This document shows positions 25,469 through 34,033 of a stretch of DNA of 64,000 nucleotides, piece by piece. A program made the translations under genes and the position numbers. A model generated the notes under the pieces. The model worked only from the letters and a program-made list of their open reading frames with translations. It had not been told where the DNA came from and searched no databases. Within the stretch, counting starts at the first letter, position 1, and each line of letters opens with the position of its first letter. This stretch comes from Nitrobacteraceae bacterium AZCC 2146 (GTDB taxonomy: Bacteria; Pseudomonadota; Alphaproteobacteria; Rhizobiales; Xanthobacteraceae): contig JBAGRP010000001.1 of assembly GCA_036924855.1 (NCBI GenBank), positions 6,932,001 through 6,996,000 of the forward strand, in the 5' to 3' direction.

Positions 25469-25774
25469 ATGGACGTGCAGACCGAACAGCAGCGATGCCT
25501 CGAACTCGGAGGCCGCAAGGCCTGTGTGAGCCTGGAGAGCGATTTTTGGGAATGTCTCGAGCAGATAGCGGAGCAATCCGGGACGACGGTTGACCGGCTG
25601 GCCGCCGAAATTGGCCGCGACATGGACAAGGCTGAGTTGTCTGCGGTCCTTCGGGTTTTCGTGCTTTCGCACTTCCAGCAAAAGGCTGGCTGGATTCCGT
25701 CGGATGAAGCAAATGACAGTATCACCGAACCGGCATCTCCGTATAGGATGTTGGGAAAGAGAAAATGCCATTAG
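25469..25774 (+). CDS. Ribbon-helix-helix domain protein (RHH_4-like), copy 1
   Basis: The 101-residue protein contains ELGGRKACVSLESDFWECLE followed by two helices ending with SAVLRVFVLSHFQQKAG. The ribbon strand, aromatic FW and final RxFVLxH match the RHH_4 family of small DNA-binding proteins common in Rhizobiales. It probably forms a dimer that inserts the beta-ribbon in the major groove. The 30-residue C-terminal tail is not conserved with the next gene. It is followed 24 bases later by a paralogue. No toxin partner is visible. Confidence 0.75.
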   Translation: MDVQTEQQRCLELGGRKACVSLESDFWECLEQIAEQSGTTVDRLAAEIGRDMDKAELSAVLRVFVLSHFQQKAGWIPSDEANDSITEPASPYRMLGKRKCH

Positions 25775-25798
25775 GGCGGAATGAACCGGGGAGGTGCA

Positions 25799-26032
25799 AT
25801 GAAATCGCCTGTTGTTAAACGATCGATTGTCGTTGCCGGGCACAAGACCAGCGTCAGCCTCGAGGAGGCGTTCTGGATCGGCATGAAGGAGATATCGAAC
25901 AGGCGAAGCATGACGCTGTCGGAACTTGTCGCCGAGATCGACAAGAATCGCCAGCAAGGCAACTTGTCCTCAGCAATCCGCCTTTTCGTGCTGGCACACT
26001 ATCAGGAACGATCGGCAGTCTTGACGTACTGA
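25799..26032 (+). CDS. Ribbon-helix-helix domain protein (RHH_4-like), copy 2
   Basis: The 77-residue protein contains VVKRSIVVAGHKTSVSLEEA, FWIGMKEI and SSAIRLFVLAHYQERS, a complete RHH_4 domain paralogous to the preceding gene. ATG 25799 is chosen because GGGGAGG precedes it; an upstream ATG at 25781 lacks a site. The tandem pair could form a heterodimer or regulate each other. No target operon is evident, and they sit in mobile-element debris. Confidence 0.75.
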   Translation: MKSPVVKRSIVVAGHKTSVSLEEAFWIGMKEISNRRSMTLSELVAEIDKNRQQGNLSSAIRLFVLAHYQERSAVLTY

Positions 26033-26045
26033 TTGTCGTCCATCC

Positions 26046-26230
26046 TCACAGCTGCTTTCGCGGAGCGATGGCGGAAACCCACGTCACAAGGGCGTCGAGA
26101 AGCTCGATCATGACGTCGCGGTCGTTTCGACCGGTGCGTACCAGAACATGGAACGAGTGATCGGCATCTTGCACGAAATAAGGTGAGGCTTTCGAGCTGA
26201 GACTTTCGACGACCGGTTTGAGAAGCGAAG
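26046..26230 (-). pseudogene. C-terminal fragment of an alpha/beta hydrolase (dienelactone-hydrolase/KANL3-like)
   Basis: The minus-strand reading has LLKPVVESLSSKASPYFV, then DADHSFHVLVRTGRNDRDV, the family C-terminus with its catalytic His in DHSFHV, and stops at 26046. The nucleophile elbow and about 150 upstream residues are missing; the frame upstream is occupied by a ParE-like fragment. It is a truncated remnant. Confidence 0.65.
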
Positions 26231-26299
26231 GCTCACAGCGGCTTGCAACGCCCTTCATTCCGTTGATGAGAGGATCTGCCGGTGGTTGCTGCAATCAGA

Positions 26300-26440
26300 A
26301 TCCTCAGTCGAAATGTCCTGCCGAGCGTTGAGGACACGCAGGACCTTGATGCCGTGTGATCCTGGAATGTAGAAGATGACGTAGTTGCCGACCGGGAAGC
26401 TGCGCAGGTTCGGTGCCAGTTCCGGCCGATCGCGTCCCGC
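26300..26440 (-). pseudogene. ParE/RelE-type toxin fragment
   Basis: RDRPELAPNLRSFPVGNYVI followed by FYIPGSHGIKVLRVL and ARQDI is the C-terminal half of a ParE-family toxin. The N-terminal half is replaced by IS630 sequence and no antitoxin gene is adjacent. It is probably inactive. Confidence 0.65.
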
Positions 26441-26504
26441 CTGGCGGTTGTCCGCCCCGATGGTCGGCAGATTGTTCGCCGTCTGGAGATCACCGAACTT
26501 GACC

Positions 26505-26950
26505 GAGAATTTTGCACACCGTGCCTTGGACAAGATCGGCGAGGCATCCGTGTCCCGCCGCTGCCCCGTGCTCGCGCGCATGGCGCGCCAGCAGGCGCGT
26601 CGTCCACAACTCGTGCGGATAGCCGTGATCCTTGGCCTTGTCGCACGCCAATGACACCAGCCAGACTTTGGCCTCCGGCGTAATCGTTGGCTCCTTGCCC
26701 GGTCTGGGTCGGTCATCAAGCGCCATCAACGGCCCATAGGCCAGCGCCCGCTCGATGCAGCGTTGGACCGTCTGATGATGCACCCCCACCCGCTGTCCGA
26801 CGGCAAAAAAGACGGGTTCTCGCGATAAGCCAGAAGCATCTGCGCACGCTGCACCCGGCTCGCCGGCTCGGTGCGAGACCGCGAGTCCAAGCGTCTTCGA
26901 GACCGTCCGTCGCGGCCCCCATGGCGCGTAACGGCCAAGCGTGCTTGGGC
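26505..26950 (-). pseudogene. N-terminal half of an IS630-family transposase, frame broken
   Basis: The minus strand carries SRTEPASRVQRAQMLLAYRE in one frame and, after a shift at a T6 run near 26810, GVHHQTVQRCIERALAYGPL and PTITPEAKVWLVSLACDKAK in another. These are the helix-turn-helix and linker of an IS630 transposase different from the one at 3 kb. The DDE catalytic half is missing; the sequence ends at the ParE fragment. It is a dead remnant. Confidence 0.75.
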
Positions 26951-27028
26951 CAAAGCGGTCGCACTTTGACTTCTTGAAGACCGCTGGAGCGAAACCGGGC
27001 TGCGACGATAATCGCAGCCCTTACCGGT

Positions 27029-27303
27029 TCATCCTTCAGTCTTCGATGCTTCGTAGCGCAATTTGTTGTCCGCATTTGGCGGATAGAGCCCTGGGAGAGG
27101 AATACCTTTCCCGACCTCGTTCATAACCCAAGTTTCGAGCCGTTCCTGCTCGACACAAATTGCCGTGACTTCTTCAACGATCGCTTTTGGGATGACAACG
27201 GCACCATCGGCATCGACGACAATCACGTCATCCGGAAAGATGGCAACCCCGCCGCACCCGATTGGTTCTTGCCAATTCACGAAAGTGAGACCGGCAACAG
27301 ATA
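27029..27303 (-). pseudogene. C-terminal fragment of an RraA/HMG-aldolase-family gene
   Basis: The reading AGLTFVNWQEPIGCGGVAIF, then PDDVIVVDADGAVVIPKAIV and LPGLYPPNADNK, is the C-terminal third of RraA-like 4-hydroxy-4-methyl-2-oxoglutarate aldolase/demethylmenaquinone-methyltransferase-type proteins, which have about 230 residues. About 140 N-terminal residues are absent, replaced by an IS3 fragment. It is not expected to function. Confidence 0.75.
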
Positions 27304-27369
27304 GCCCGACCGGGACACGCCCATCGCTTCACATAGCCATGCCACCGGCCAGATAGTCCGGTGCTTCGC
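27304..27369 (-). pseudogene. IS3-family OrfB fragment
   Basis: KHRTIWPVAWLCEAMGVSRS is the opening of IS3-group OrfB transposases. Only about 20 residues remain, joined in frame to the preceding ABC-permease fragment and followed by the RraA fragment. It is a scar of an IS3 insertion and deletion. Confidence 0.7.
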
Positions 27370-27580
27370 GACGACGACCGCGAGCTGATTGATCACCAAC
27401 GGAGCAACCACCAATCCCACCTGTGGCACTTCGATTCGGGACACGATGCGCCAACGGCTCATTCCGACGGCCAGCGCGGCCTCAAGCTGGCCTTTCGGAA
27501 GCCCTTCAAATCCAGATCGAAATGTTTCCGCAAGATATCCGCTCGATTGCAATGCGAGTGCGATCGGCGGCGCTATTCCT
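27370..27580 (-). pseudogene. Amino-acid ABC transporter permease fragment
   Basis: APPIALALQSSGYLAETFRS, then GFEGLPKGQLEAALAVGMSR and IEVPQVGLVVAPLVINQLAV, is the conserved middle of polar-amino-acid permeases (HisQ/GlnP type) including the EAA loop. Both ends are missing. It runs in frame into an IS3 OrfB scrap, making a 91-codon chimeric frame (27277-27552) with no likely function. Confidence 0.75.
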
Positions 27581-27588
27581 CAGTTTGG

Positions 27589-27936
27589 CTAGCCAAAGCC
27601 GTCGGGATTGGCTGCGCGGTACTCTTCCCACAATAGCAGGCGCGTTACGCTGCGACGGCGCAGCTCCTTCTCGACATACACCCAGTCGGGTGCCGGTCGC
27701 CGGTCGCTTTGCTCCGCCGCCGCAGGCGCCGGAAACAGCAGAAGCTCCAGGCCCTCGTCGTCCAGGCCCTCGGGCAGCGGCCAGCTCAACCCGGCAAGGC
27801 GCGCTCGCCGCACACAACCGTGCACGACGCCATTGCTCACTCCCAACATGCGCGCAATGACGCGCTCGGTCAGGCCCTGGTGCCTTAGAACCAGTACAAG
27901 CTGCATCGTCGTGCCTCGCGCCAATCTGTAGCTCAT
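27589..27936 (-). pseudogene. IS21-family IstA N-terminal fragment
   Basis: The 115-codon frame begins MSYRLARGTTMQLVLVLRHQ. It contains a helix-turn-helix (GLTERVIARMLGVSNGVVHG) and WPLPEGLDDEGLELLLFP, then RLLLWEEYRAANPDG, the N-terminal part of IS21 IstA cointegrases. The integrase catalytic core and IstB are missing. A stop follows DGFG. Confidence 0.75.
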
Positions 27937-28071
27937 ATCTTATCCGGGGTAGGGGGGCGCATAAAATGATCATTTGTGCGGTCCCCTATTACGCAAAGTG
28001 ATGAGCCAGGACATTAATAAATTGGCTAACGATAAGGCCAGATCGCGAATCGGGAGTCGCCTAGGTGACAA

Positions 28072-28200
28072 CATGCACGCCGTAGGTTCGCAGCGAACAC
28101 TTTTTTCGATATTCCCGGAGACTTGGCCTATTTCAACACGGCCTCACGTGCTCCGAAGTTGAACGCCGCACGCGCAGGCGGCGTTGCATTCGCCAAGACA
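28072..28200 (+). pseudogene. N-terminal fragment of a class-V aminotransferase
   Basis: The frame reads FFDIPGDLAYFNTASRAPKL then NAARAGGVAFAKT and stops. FDIP..LAYFNTA is the typical opening of class-V aminotransferase/cysteine-desulfurase-like proteins, and the remaining ~350 residues are absent. The call rests on a short match. Confidence 0.5.
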
Positions 28201-28370
28201 TGAGCAGACAGGCTTCGGCATCCGCCCGGTCTCCCTTGGTTTGCAGGGCGCCAAAGAGATCATCATCGCGTCTCCGATGTAACGCCGCGAGCTACGATGC
28301 ATCCCGCCGATGCATCCGCGGAGTCCGGCAGGATTAGGTTGCGGTGCAACGAACCGCCGAAGTATCGCAG

Positions 28371-28389
28371 TATTTTTCACTTGATAAAT
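28371..28389 (+). promoter_or_regulatory. 19-bp inverted-repeat operator, copy before the CocE gene
   Basis: TATTTTTCACTTGATAAAT ends 8 bases before the CocE start codon and abuts the GGGAG ribosome-binding site. Within it TTTTTCA-CT-TGATAAA is a 7-2-7 imperfect inverted repeat (6 of 7 pairs). An identical 19-mer occurs at 42179-42197 in opposite orientation, upstream of livHMGF. A repressor bound here would block transcription or initiation. Confidence 0.6.
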
Positions 28390-28397
28390 AAGGGAGC

Positions 28398-30179
28398 ATG
28401 TTTGACAATCTCCGCAACAACGTCAAAAAAATGAGGGAAGAGATGGTCCGGTCGACCGAACAAGACGGCATGCTGATTGATTGGGATGTCGAAATCCGTA
28501 TGGACGACGGAGTCGTTCTGCGCGCCGATGTGTTCCGCCCGATCGAAAGTGGAAAATGGCCGGTCTTGCTGACCTATGGTCCCTACGCCAAGGGACTTTC
28601 CTTCCAAGAGGGATATCCGAGTGCGTGGCAGAGCATGGCCGCAGATCATCCCGACGTTGCTTATGGCTCGACTAATAAGTATCAGAACTGGGAAGTCGTC
28701 GATCCCGAGAAGTGGGTGTGCCATGGCTATGTCTGCGTGCGGGTGGATTCACGCGGCACCGGGCGCTCACCGGGATTCGTGGATCACTTCTCCCCGCGTG
28801 AAAGCCGGGACTTCTTTGAATGCATTGAGTGGGCTGGTGTACAGAGCTGGTCCAACGGCAAGGTCGGGCTGAACGGCATTTCCTATTACGGGATCAACCA
28901 GTGGCAGGTGGCTTCGCTACAGCCGCCGCATCTCGCCGCAATGTGCATCTGGGAAGGCTCCGCCGACTGGTACCGCGACATGACGCACCATGGCGGCATC
29001 CTCTCCACCTTCTGGGCCAACTGGTACGACATGCAGGTGAAGACGGTGCAGTTCGGCCTCGGCGAGCGCGGGCCGCGCAGCAAGGTCACGGGCGCGCTGG
29101 TGTGCGGTGATCAGACCATGTCGGATCATGAACTCGCGGCCAATCGCTGCAGCTTTGGCGACGACATCCTCGCCCATCCGCTCGATGATGATTATCATAA
29201 GGCGCGTTCGCCGGATTGGAATAAAGTGACGGTGCCGTTTCTCTCGGCGGCCAACTGGGGCGGCCAGGGCCTTCACCCGCGCGGCAATTTTGAAGGTTAC
29301 ATTCGGGCGGCATCCAAGGAAAAGTGGCTGGAGTGTCACGGCCTCGAACACTGGACGCATTTCTATACGGATTACGGCCGCGCGCTGCAGAAGCGGTTTT
29401 TCGATTTCTACCTCAAGGGAAAAGCCAACGGATGGGATGAGCAGCCGAAAGTTCAGCTGCAGATCCGTCATACCGACCGCTTTGTCGAGCGTCACGAAGC
29501 CGATTGGCCGCTCCCCAAGACGGTTTGGACCAAGTTCTACCTCGATCCCACCGACCAGACGCTGTCGCTCGAGCCTCCATCGAAGCCCGCCAAGATCGCC
29601 TTCGATGCACTGGGCGACGGGCTGACCTTCATGTCCAAACCGATGCCGGAAGACACCGAAATCACCGGTCCGCTCGCCGCCGGCTTGCGAATCTCGTCGA
29701 GTACCGAGGACGCCGACATCTTCCTGGTGTTCCGGATTTTCAGTGCCGATCTGCGCGAGCAGACATTTGTCGGGGCGATCGATCCGCATACGCCGGTGGC
29801 GCAAGGATGGTTGCGTGCATCGCACCGCAAGCTCGACGAAAAGGTGTCGACGCCATACCGGCCCTATCACAGCCACGATGAGGTGCAGCCGTTGCAACCC
29901 GAGGTTCCCGTCGATCTCGCGATCGAGATCTGGCCGACGTCGATCGTGGTCCCGAAGGGGCACCGCATCGCCTTGAGCGTGCGCGGCAAGGACTATGTGT
30001 GGCAGAAAACCACAGGTGCCAAACTGTCCAATTTCAAGAACGAATTGCTCGGCTGCGGCCCGTTCCTGCACGATGACCCGCGAGACCGACCGCAAAAGCT
30101 GTTCGGAGGAACGACGATCCTGCACATCGACCAGGACGGCTCCAGCCATGTGCTGGTCCCGATCGTGCCGGCCAAGTAG
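28398..30179 (+). CDS. CocE/NonD-family hydrolase
   Basis: The 593-residue protein has an N-terminal alpha/beta-hydrolase domain of the X-Pro dipeptidyl-peptidase S15 type, beginning MDDGVVLRADVFRP, with DSRGTGRSPG and the nucleophile Ser near residue 162 in NGISYYG. A His in the GLEHWTHFY region ends the triad, followed by a C-terminal PepX_C beta-sandwich from about residue 340. CocE relatives cleave esters such as cocaine, and others cleave amides or peptides; none has been assigned to this branch. There is no signal peptide, so it is cytoplasmic. It is followed 51 bases downstream by a Liv-type binding protein in the same direction. Confidence 0.85.
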   Translation: MFDNLRNNVKKMREEMVRSTEQDGMLIDWDVEIRMDDGVVLRADVFRPIESGKWPVLLTYGPYAKGLSFQEGYPSAWQSMAADHPDVAYGSTNKYQNWEVVDPEKWVCHGYVCVRVDSRGTGRSPGFVDHFSPRESRDFFECIEWAGVQSWSNGKVGLNGISYYGINQWQVASLQPPHLAAMCIWEGSADWYRDMTHHGGILSTFWANWYDMQVKTVQFGLGERGPRSKVTGALVCGDQTMSDHELAANRCSFGDDILAHPLDDDYHKARSPDWNKVTVPFLSAANWGGQGLHPRGNFEGYIRAASKEKWLECHGLEHWTHFYTDYGRALQKRFFDFYLKGKANGWDEQPKVQLQIRHTDRFVERHEADWPLPKTVWTKFYLDPTDQTLSLEPPSKPAKIAFDALGDGLTFMSKPMPEDTEITGPLAAGLRISSSTEDADIFLVFRIFSADLREQTFVGAIDPHTPVAQGWLRASHRKLDEKVSTPYRPYHSHDEVQPLQPEVPVDLAIEIWPTSIVVPKGHRIALSVRGKDYVWQKTTGAKLSNFKNELLGCGPFLHDDPRDRPQKLFGGTTILHIDQDGSSHVLVPIVPAK

Positions 30180-30230
30180 CTCAACGGCCACAACGGCCGA
30201 TCTAGAAATATAAACCGAGGGAAAGAAACG

Positions 30231-31475
30231 ATGGGAATTTCACGTCGCAATTTTGTCGCTGGAGCCGCAGGTCTTGGGCTCGGTACGGCTTTGGCTTCGC
30301 GCTCCGCACGCGCCGCGGACGAGCCGATTCGTATCGGCCTGTTGACGATCAAGACCGGTCCGCTGGCATCCGGCGGCATCGACATGGAACGCGCGCTCGG
30401 CATGTATCTCAAGGAGCGCGACTACAAGATGTCCGGCAGGACGGTCGAGCTGATCCCGGCCGACACCGCGGGCGTCCCTGCCACGGCGCGAACCAAGACG
30501 CAGGAACTGGTCGAAAAGAACAAGGTCCATTGCCTTATCGGGCCGCTCGCCGCTTTCGAGGCATTGGCCATCGATGACTATATCCGCCAGGCCCAGATTC
30601 CGACGCTTTCCGTCGCAGCCGCGGAAGACATGACACAGCGCAGTGCGAACCCCTGGTTCGTGCGCGCGACATCGACTTCTGCCCAGTGCGCGCATCCGCT
30701 CGGCGAATATGCGGCGAAGGAGCTGAAATACAAGAAGATGATCACGATCGGCGACGATATCGCCTATGGCCACGAGATGTGCGCGGGCTTCCAGCGTGTG
30801 TTCGAGGATAATGGCGGCAAGATCGTCCAGAAGCTGTTTTCGCCGCTCGCGGTTCCTGATTACGGCACCTATGTGGGGCAGATCAAAGAGGCCGACGCGA
30901 TCTTCCTGGGCTTTGCGGGATCGAATGGCTTTCGCTTCCTTCGGCAGCTTGTCGACTACGGCATGAAGGACAAGCTGGCCGTCATCGGCGGGATGACGGC
31001 GCTGGACGAAGCGGTCCTGCGCAACATGGGCGATGAGGCGCTCAATATCGTCACCACATGCTGGTATTCCGCCGAACTGGACGCAAAGCAGAACCAGACA
31101 TTTGCCCCCGCCTTTCGCAAGGAATTCAAATACGATCCGGGCTTCTACGCCGCCAGCACCTATGTCAACGGTGCGGTGCTGGAAGCGGCAGTCAAGGCGG
31201 TCGACGGCAAGATCGAGGACAAGAAGGCCTTCATGGCCGCGCTGCGGGCGGTCAATGTCGATACCGCGCGCGGACCGGTCAAGTTCGATGACACCGGCAA
31301 CGTGGTCGGCAACGTGTATCTGCGAAAGGTCACGCGCAAGGATGGCCGGCTGGTCAATTCCGTGTTCAAGACCTACCCCGACGTCAGCCAGTTCTGGACC
31401 TACGGCAAGGAAGCGTTTCTCGCCAACCCGGTCTATTCGCGCGATTTCCCGCCAGCTAAGAACCTTCAGAAATGA
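30231..31475 (+). CDS. Branched-chain-amino-acid-type ABC binding protein (Liv/Amt family), Tat signal
   Basis: The 414-residue protein has a twin-arginine signal (SRRNF at residues 4-8, hydrophobic stretch, ARAAD at about 29-33), then PIRIGLLTIKTGPLASGG and the two-lobe type-I binding fold seen in LivJ/AmiC and aromatic- or urea-binding relatives. GAGGGAAAG precedes the ATG. It lies directly after the CocE gene, while the matching LivFGMH genes are encoded 8 kb away on the other strand. I infer that they form one importer. Export through Tat suggests folding before export. Confidence 0.88.
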   Translation: MGISRRNFVAGAAGLGLGTALASRSARAADEPIRIGLLTIKTGPLASGGIDMERALGMYLKERDYKMSGRTVELIPADTAGVPATARTKTQELVEKNKVHCLIGPLAAFEALAIDDYIRQAQIPTLSVAAAEDMTQRSANPWFVRATSTSAQCAHPLGEYAAKELKYKKMITIGDDIAYGHEMCAGFQRVFEDNGGKIVQKLFSPLAVPDYGTYVGQIKEADAIFLGFAGSNGFRFLRQLVDYGMKDKLAVIGGMTALDEAVLRNMGDEALNIVTTCWYSAELDAKQNQTFAPAFRKEFKYDPGFYAASTYVNGAVLEAAVKAVDGKIEDKKAFMAALRAVNVDTARGPVKFDDTGNVVGNVYLRKVTRKDGRLVNSVFKTYPDVSQFWTYGKEAFLANPVYSRDFPPAKNLQK

Positions 31476-31537
31476 TCTGAGACATCAGGTCGAATGACTG
31501 TCGACTGTCGCGCCCATCGCCCGGGCGCGGCGGCACG

Positions 31538-31965
31538 CTAGCCGAGCATCTGGGTATCGCCACAGATCGAGATCGCTTGACCGGAAATCGTTCGTCCGCG
31601 CTGGCTGCACAGGAAGACGATCTGGTCGGCAATCTGTGCCGGGGTGACATAGTCCTTGATGGACGCGTAGGAAAATGCGGTGCGCTCCATCTCGGCAAAA
31701 GCGATGCCGCGCTGCTGCGCCTTGGCTTCCAGCACCCGGCGTTGCCGATCGCCCGCGACCAGGCCCGGCAGGATAGCGTTCACCCGGATGTTGAATTCGC
31801 CGAGTTCAATCGCGAGCGACTTGGTGAAACCGATAACGCCCCATTTGGCGGTGGCGTAGGGCGCGCGCATCGCGAAACCGAGGCGCCCCGCCAGCGACGA
31901 GATATTGACGATCGATGCATTCGAGCTGTCGCGCAGTAGTGGAATCGCGGCGGGGCTTCAATGGT
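31538..31965 (-). pseudogene. C-terminal two thirds of a short-chain dehydrogenase
   Basis: The minus-strand frame includes NASIVNISSLAGRLGF (catalytic Ser region), then APYATAKWGVIGFTKSLAIE with the YxxxK pair, and ends SGQAISICGDTQMLG. The N-terminal NAD-binding TGxxxGIG part, about 110 residues, is missing; similarity stops near 31965 and the upstream DNA is unrelated. An ATG at 31870 could give a 110-residue peptide, but it would lack the cofactor site. It is a truncated gene. Confidence 0.7.
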
Positions 31966-32173
31966 ATTGCGAGGTGGCCCGCGCGGGGCGGATGTCCTCT
32001 TCAAAGCGAGTGTTTTTCATAAGATTCATCAAATCCGTTGCATTTAACCGGCTCGTCGGGAATTCTTGTCGCGGTTTACTTTGCACGCTCGCATCTCACG
32101 ACTCTCCTGCTGATATCTCCGGCGCCGTGGCCACCGGGGATTGATTGGCCATCCTCGCGCCCGACGGATCATT

Positions 32174-32905
32174 ATGAGAAAGAAAGCCCTGATCGTAAAA
32201 GCGCCGACGGCGCCAAGGCGCCGGCGGCTTTCGCCGGAGGACCGGCGCAGGGATATTCTCCAGGCGGCGACGATTTTCTTCTCCGAAGAGGGCTTCAACG
32301 GCGGGACGCGAGAACTCGCGCAAAAACTCGGTGTCACGCAGCCGCTGCTGTATCGGTACTTTCCAAGCAAGGACCATCTCATCAAGGAAGTTTACCGCAC
32401 CGTCTATCTGGAACGGTGGGATCCGCGATGGGATAAATTGCTGACCGATCGAACGCAACCGATCCGCATGCGTTTCGAAGAGTTCTACCGGGCCTATACG
32501 GATGTGATCTTCACCCGCGAGTGGATGCGGATCTATCTGTTCTCGGGGTTGAAAGGTCTGGACATCAACCGATGGTATCTCGACGTCGTGCAGAAAAAGA
32601 TTCTGAACCGCATCATTCAGGAGTACCGGCACGAAGCGGGTTTGCCACCGCAGAAGAAGCCATCAGCTGTTGAACTCGAACTGGCCTGGGCTTTTCACAG
32701 CGGCATCTTCTATTACGGCATGCGCAAGCTGATCTACGAAGCCCCCGTGCTCAAAGACAAGAACCAAGTGATCTCCGTAACGTTGAATGTGTTTCTGATG
32801 GGGATAGGGCGCATTTTCGGATCGGACGTGGGCGGCGTGTCGAGTCGCAAGCGCCTTCCGGCGGCCGCGGTTTCGACCGGACGAAAGAAACTGGTCCGGC
32901 CTTGA
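32174..32905 (+). CDS. TetR-family transcriptional regulator
   Basis: The protein has an N-terminal TetR helix-turn-helix after a basic leader: DILQAATIFFSEEGFNGGTR, then LAQKLGVTQPLLYRYFPSKD. A long helical C-terminal ligand domain follows. Start ATG 32174 gives 243 residues; a start at 32141 would add 11. It lies between the CocE/binding-protein pair and the minus-strand catabolic operon. It is the only intact regulator close to the paired 19-bp operators at 28371 and 42179, so it is the best candidate to bind them. Confidence 0.85.
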   Translation: MRKKALIVKAPTAPRRRRLSPEDRRRDILQAATIFFSEEGFNGGTRELAQKLGVTQPLLYRYFPSKDHLIKEVYRTVYLERWDPRWDKLLTDRTQPIRMRFEEFYRAYTDVIFTREWMRIYLFSGLKGLDINRWYLDVVQKKILNRIIQEYRHEAGLPPQKKPSAVELELAWAFHSGIFYYGMRKLIYEAPVLKDKNQVISVTLNVFLMGIGRIFGSDVGGVSSRKRLPAAAVSTGRKKLVRP

Positions 32906-32934
32906 TGGCATCACCCATCAAGGCTGGATAGACG

Positions 32935-34002
32935 CTACAGCCCCAGGATACGCTTGGCATTTCCACCGGCGATCTGCGCCAGCGTCGTTTCGTCCATGCC
33001 GTTGACGCCGGCGATATGACCGATCGGATTGTACTCGGCCATGTCGAACGGGTAGTCGGTTCCCATCACGATGCGATCGGGGCCGAACAAGTCCAGCATG
33101 TAGGCCAGCTGATGGTAGGTAAAGACAACGGTGTCGAGATAGACTTGCCGCAAATAGGTCGTCGGCGGCAGGGGCAGGTCGCCATGAGAATCCTGGCGGG
33201 CGCCCCACGCATGATCGATCCGTCCCGAATAGCCCGGCAGGTAGCCGCCACCGTGAACGGCCATCAGCTTCAATTCCGGAAAGCGCGCTAACGTGCCGGA
33301 GAAGATCAGGTTATGGAGCGCCAGCGTTGTTTCCAGGGGATTTCCGACGACATTGTTGAAGTAGAAATGCGTCAGGCGGTCGCCATGGGTGAACCCGTTG
33401 GGATGCATCATGATGAAGGCGCCGAGCTGCTCCGCCTTGGCGAAGAAAGGTCGGAATTTCGGGGCTGACAATTCCTGGCCATCGACGTTGGTCAGGATCT
33501 CGACGCCCTTGAGCTTGAGATCGTTCATGATGTAGTCGAGCTCGCGGACGGCGATCTCCGGTTCCTGCAGCGTCACCACGCCAAGGCCGACAAAACGGTC
33601 CGGCCTGCGGGAGCAATATTCGGCGACGCCGTCATTGGCCATGCGATGCGCTGTTTCAGCGATCTTCGAATCAATCGAGTAGTAACACTGCCCCGGTGCG
33701 GGGGCGACGACCTGGATGTCGATGCCCATGGCGTCGAGGTCGGACAGGCGGCGATCGATCGTCGTCATGATCCCGCCGACGTCCTTGTCCTGCAGCGCGT
33801 TAATTTCCTTGGTCGCCGCGTCTGAGAAGTGCGCCAGTGGAATCCGGCTCATATCGACATGCGGTTGGGCGTGGGCGGAGGCCTGCGGCACGATGATATG
33901 GGCGTGAATATCGACGGTGAGCGACGACGGGCGACGCGCGCGGCCATCGGCGTCATGGATGCGGGCGGCCGTCCGGCCATAGCGATTCTTCTTATCAATC
34001 AT
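32935..34002 (-). CDS. Amidohydrolase-family (ACMSD-like) metal-dependent decarboxylase/hydrolase
   Basis: The 355-residue TIM-barrel protein has the HxH metal pair in VDIHAHIIV (about 30-38), a His in MMHPNG, a His in MAVHGGGYLPG and the catalytic Asp in VMGTDYPFD near the C-terminus. This is the pattern of the ACMSD/gamma-resorcylate decarboxylase branch. That branch non-oxidatively decarboxylates aromatic or dienoic acids, though some members hydrolyse. It is the last gene of a minus-strand run that starts at the molybdenum hydroxylase or further upstream. Thirty-one bases separate it from the Gfo/Idh gene. Confidence 0.85.
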   Translation of the reverse strand: MIDKKNRYGRTAARIHDADGRARRPSSLTVDIHAHIIVPQASAHAQPHVDMSRIPLAHFSDAATKEINALQDKDVGGIMTTIDRRLSDLDAMGIDIQVVAPAPGQCYYSIDSKIAETAHRMANDGVAEYCSRRPDRFVGLGVVTLQEPEIAVRELDYIMNDLKLKGVEILTNVDGQELSAPKFRPFFAKAEQLGAFIMMHPNGFTHGDRLTHFYFNNVVGNPLETTLALHNLIFSGTLARFPELKLMAVHGGGYLPGYSGRIDHAWGARQDSHGDLPLPPTTYLRQVYLDTVVFTYHQLAYMLDLFGPDRIVMGTDYPFDMAEYNPIGHIAGVNGMDETTLAQIAGGNAKRILGL

Positions 34003-34033
34003 GGTCTGTACTCATGTTGTCAGCGATGGAGAT

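Larger units (their letters stand above)
27937..28397. other. Spacer with a class-V aminotransferase scrap and the CocE upstream region
   Basis: Most of this stretch has no gene. Bases 28072-28200 encode a recognisable aminotransferase fragment (listed separately), and 28371-28397 hold an inverted repeat and the CocE ribosome-binding site. A GGGGGGCGC run near 27951 may be an IS21 end. Confidence 0.4.

Noticed and set aside
25469..26440. RHH proteins plus the ParE fragment as a working toxin-antitoxin pair
   Set aside because: The toxin is truncated to its C-terminal half, is on the opposite strand, and is separated by another gene fragment; the RHH genes are paralogues of each other, not a toxin-antitoxin pair.
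28917..30191. 424-codon minus frame opposite the CocE gene
   Set aside because: No motifs, and it mirrors the third codon positions of CocE; a shadow.
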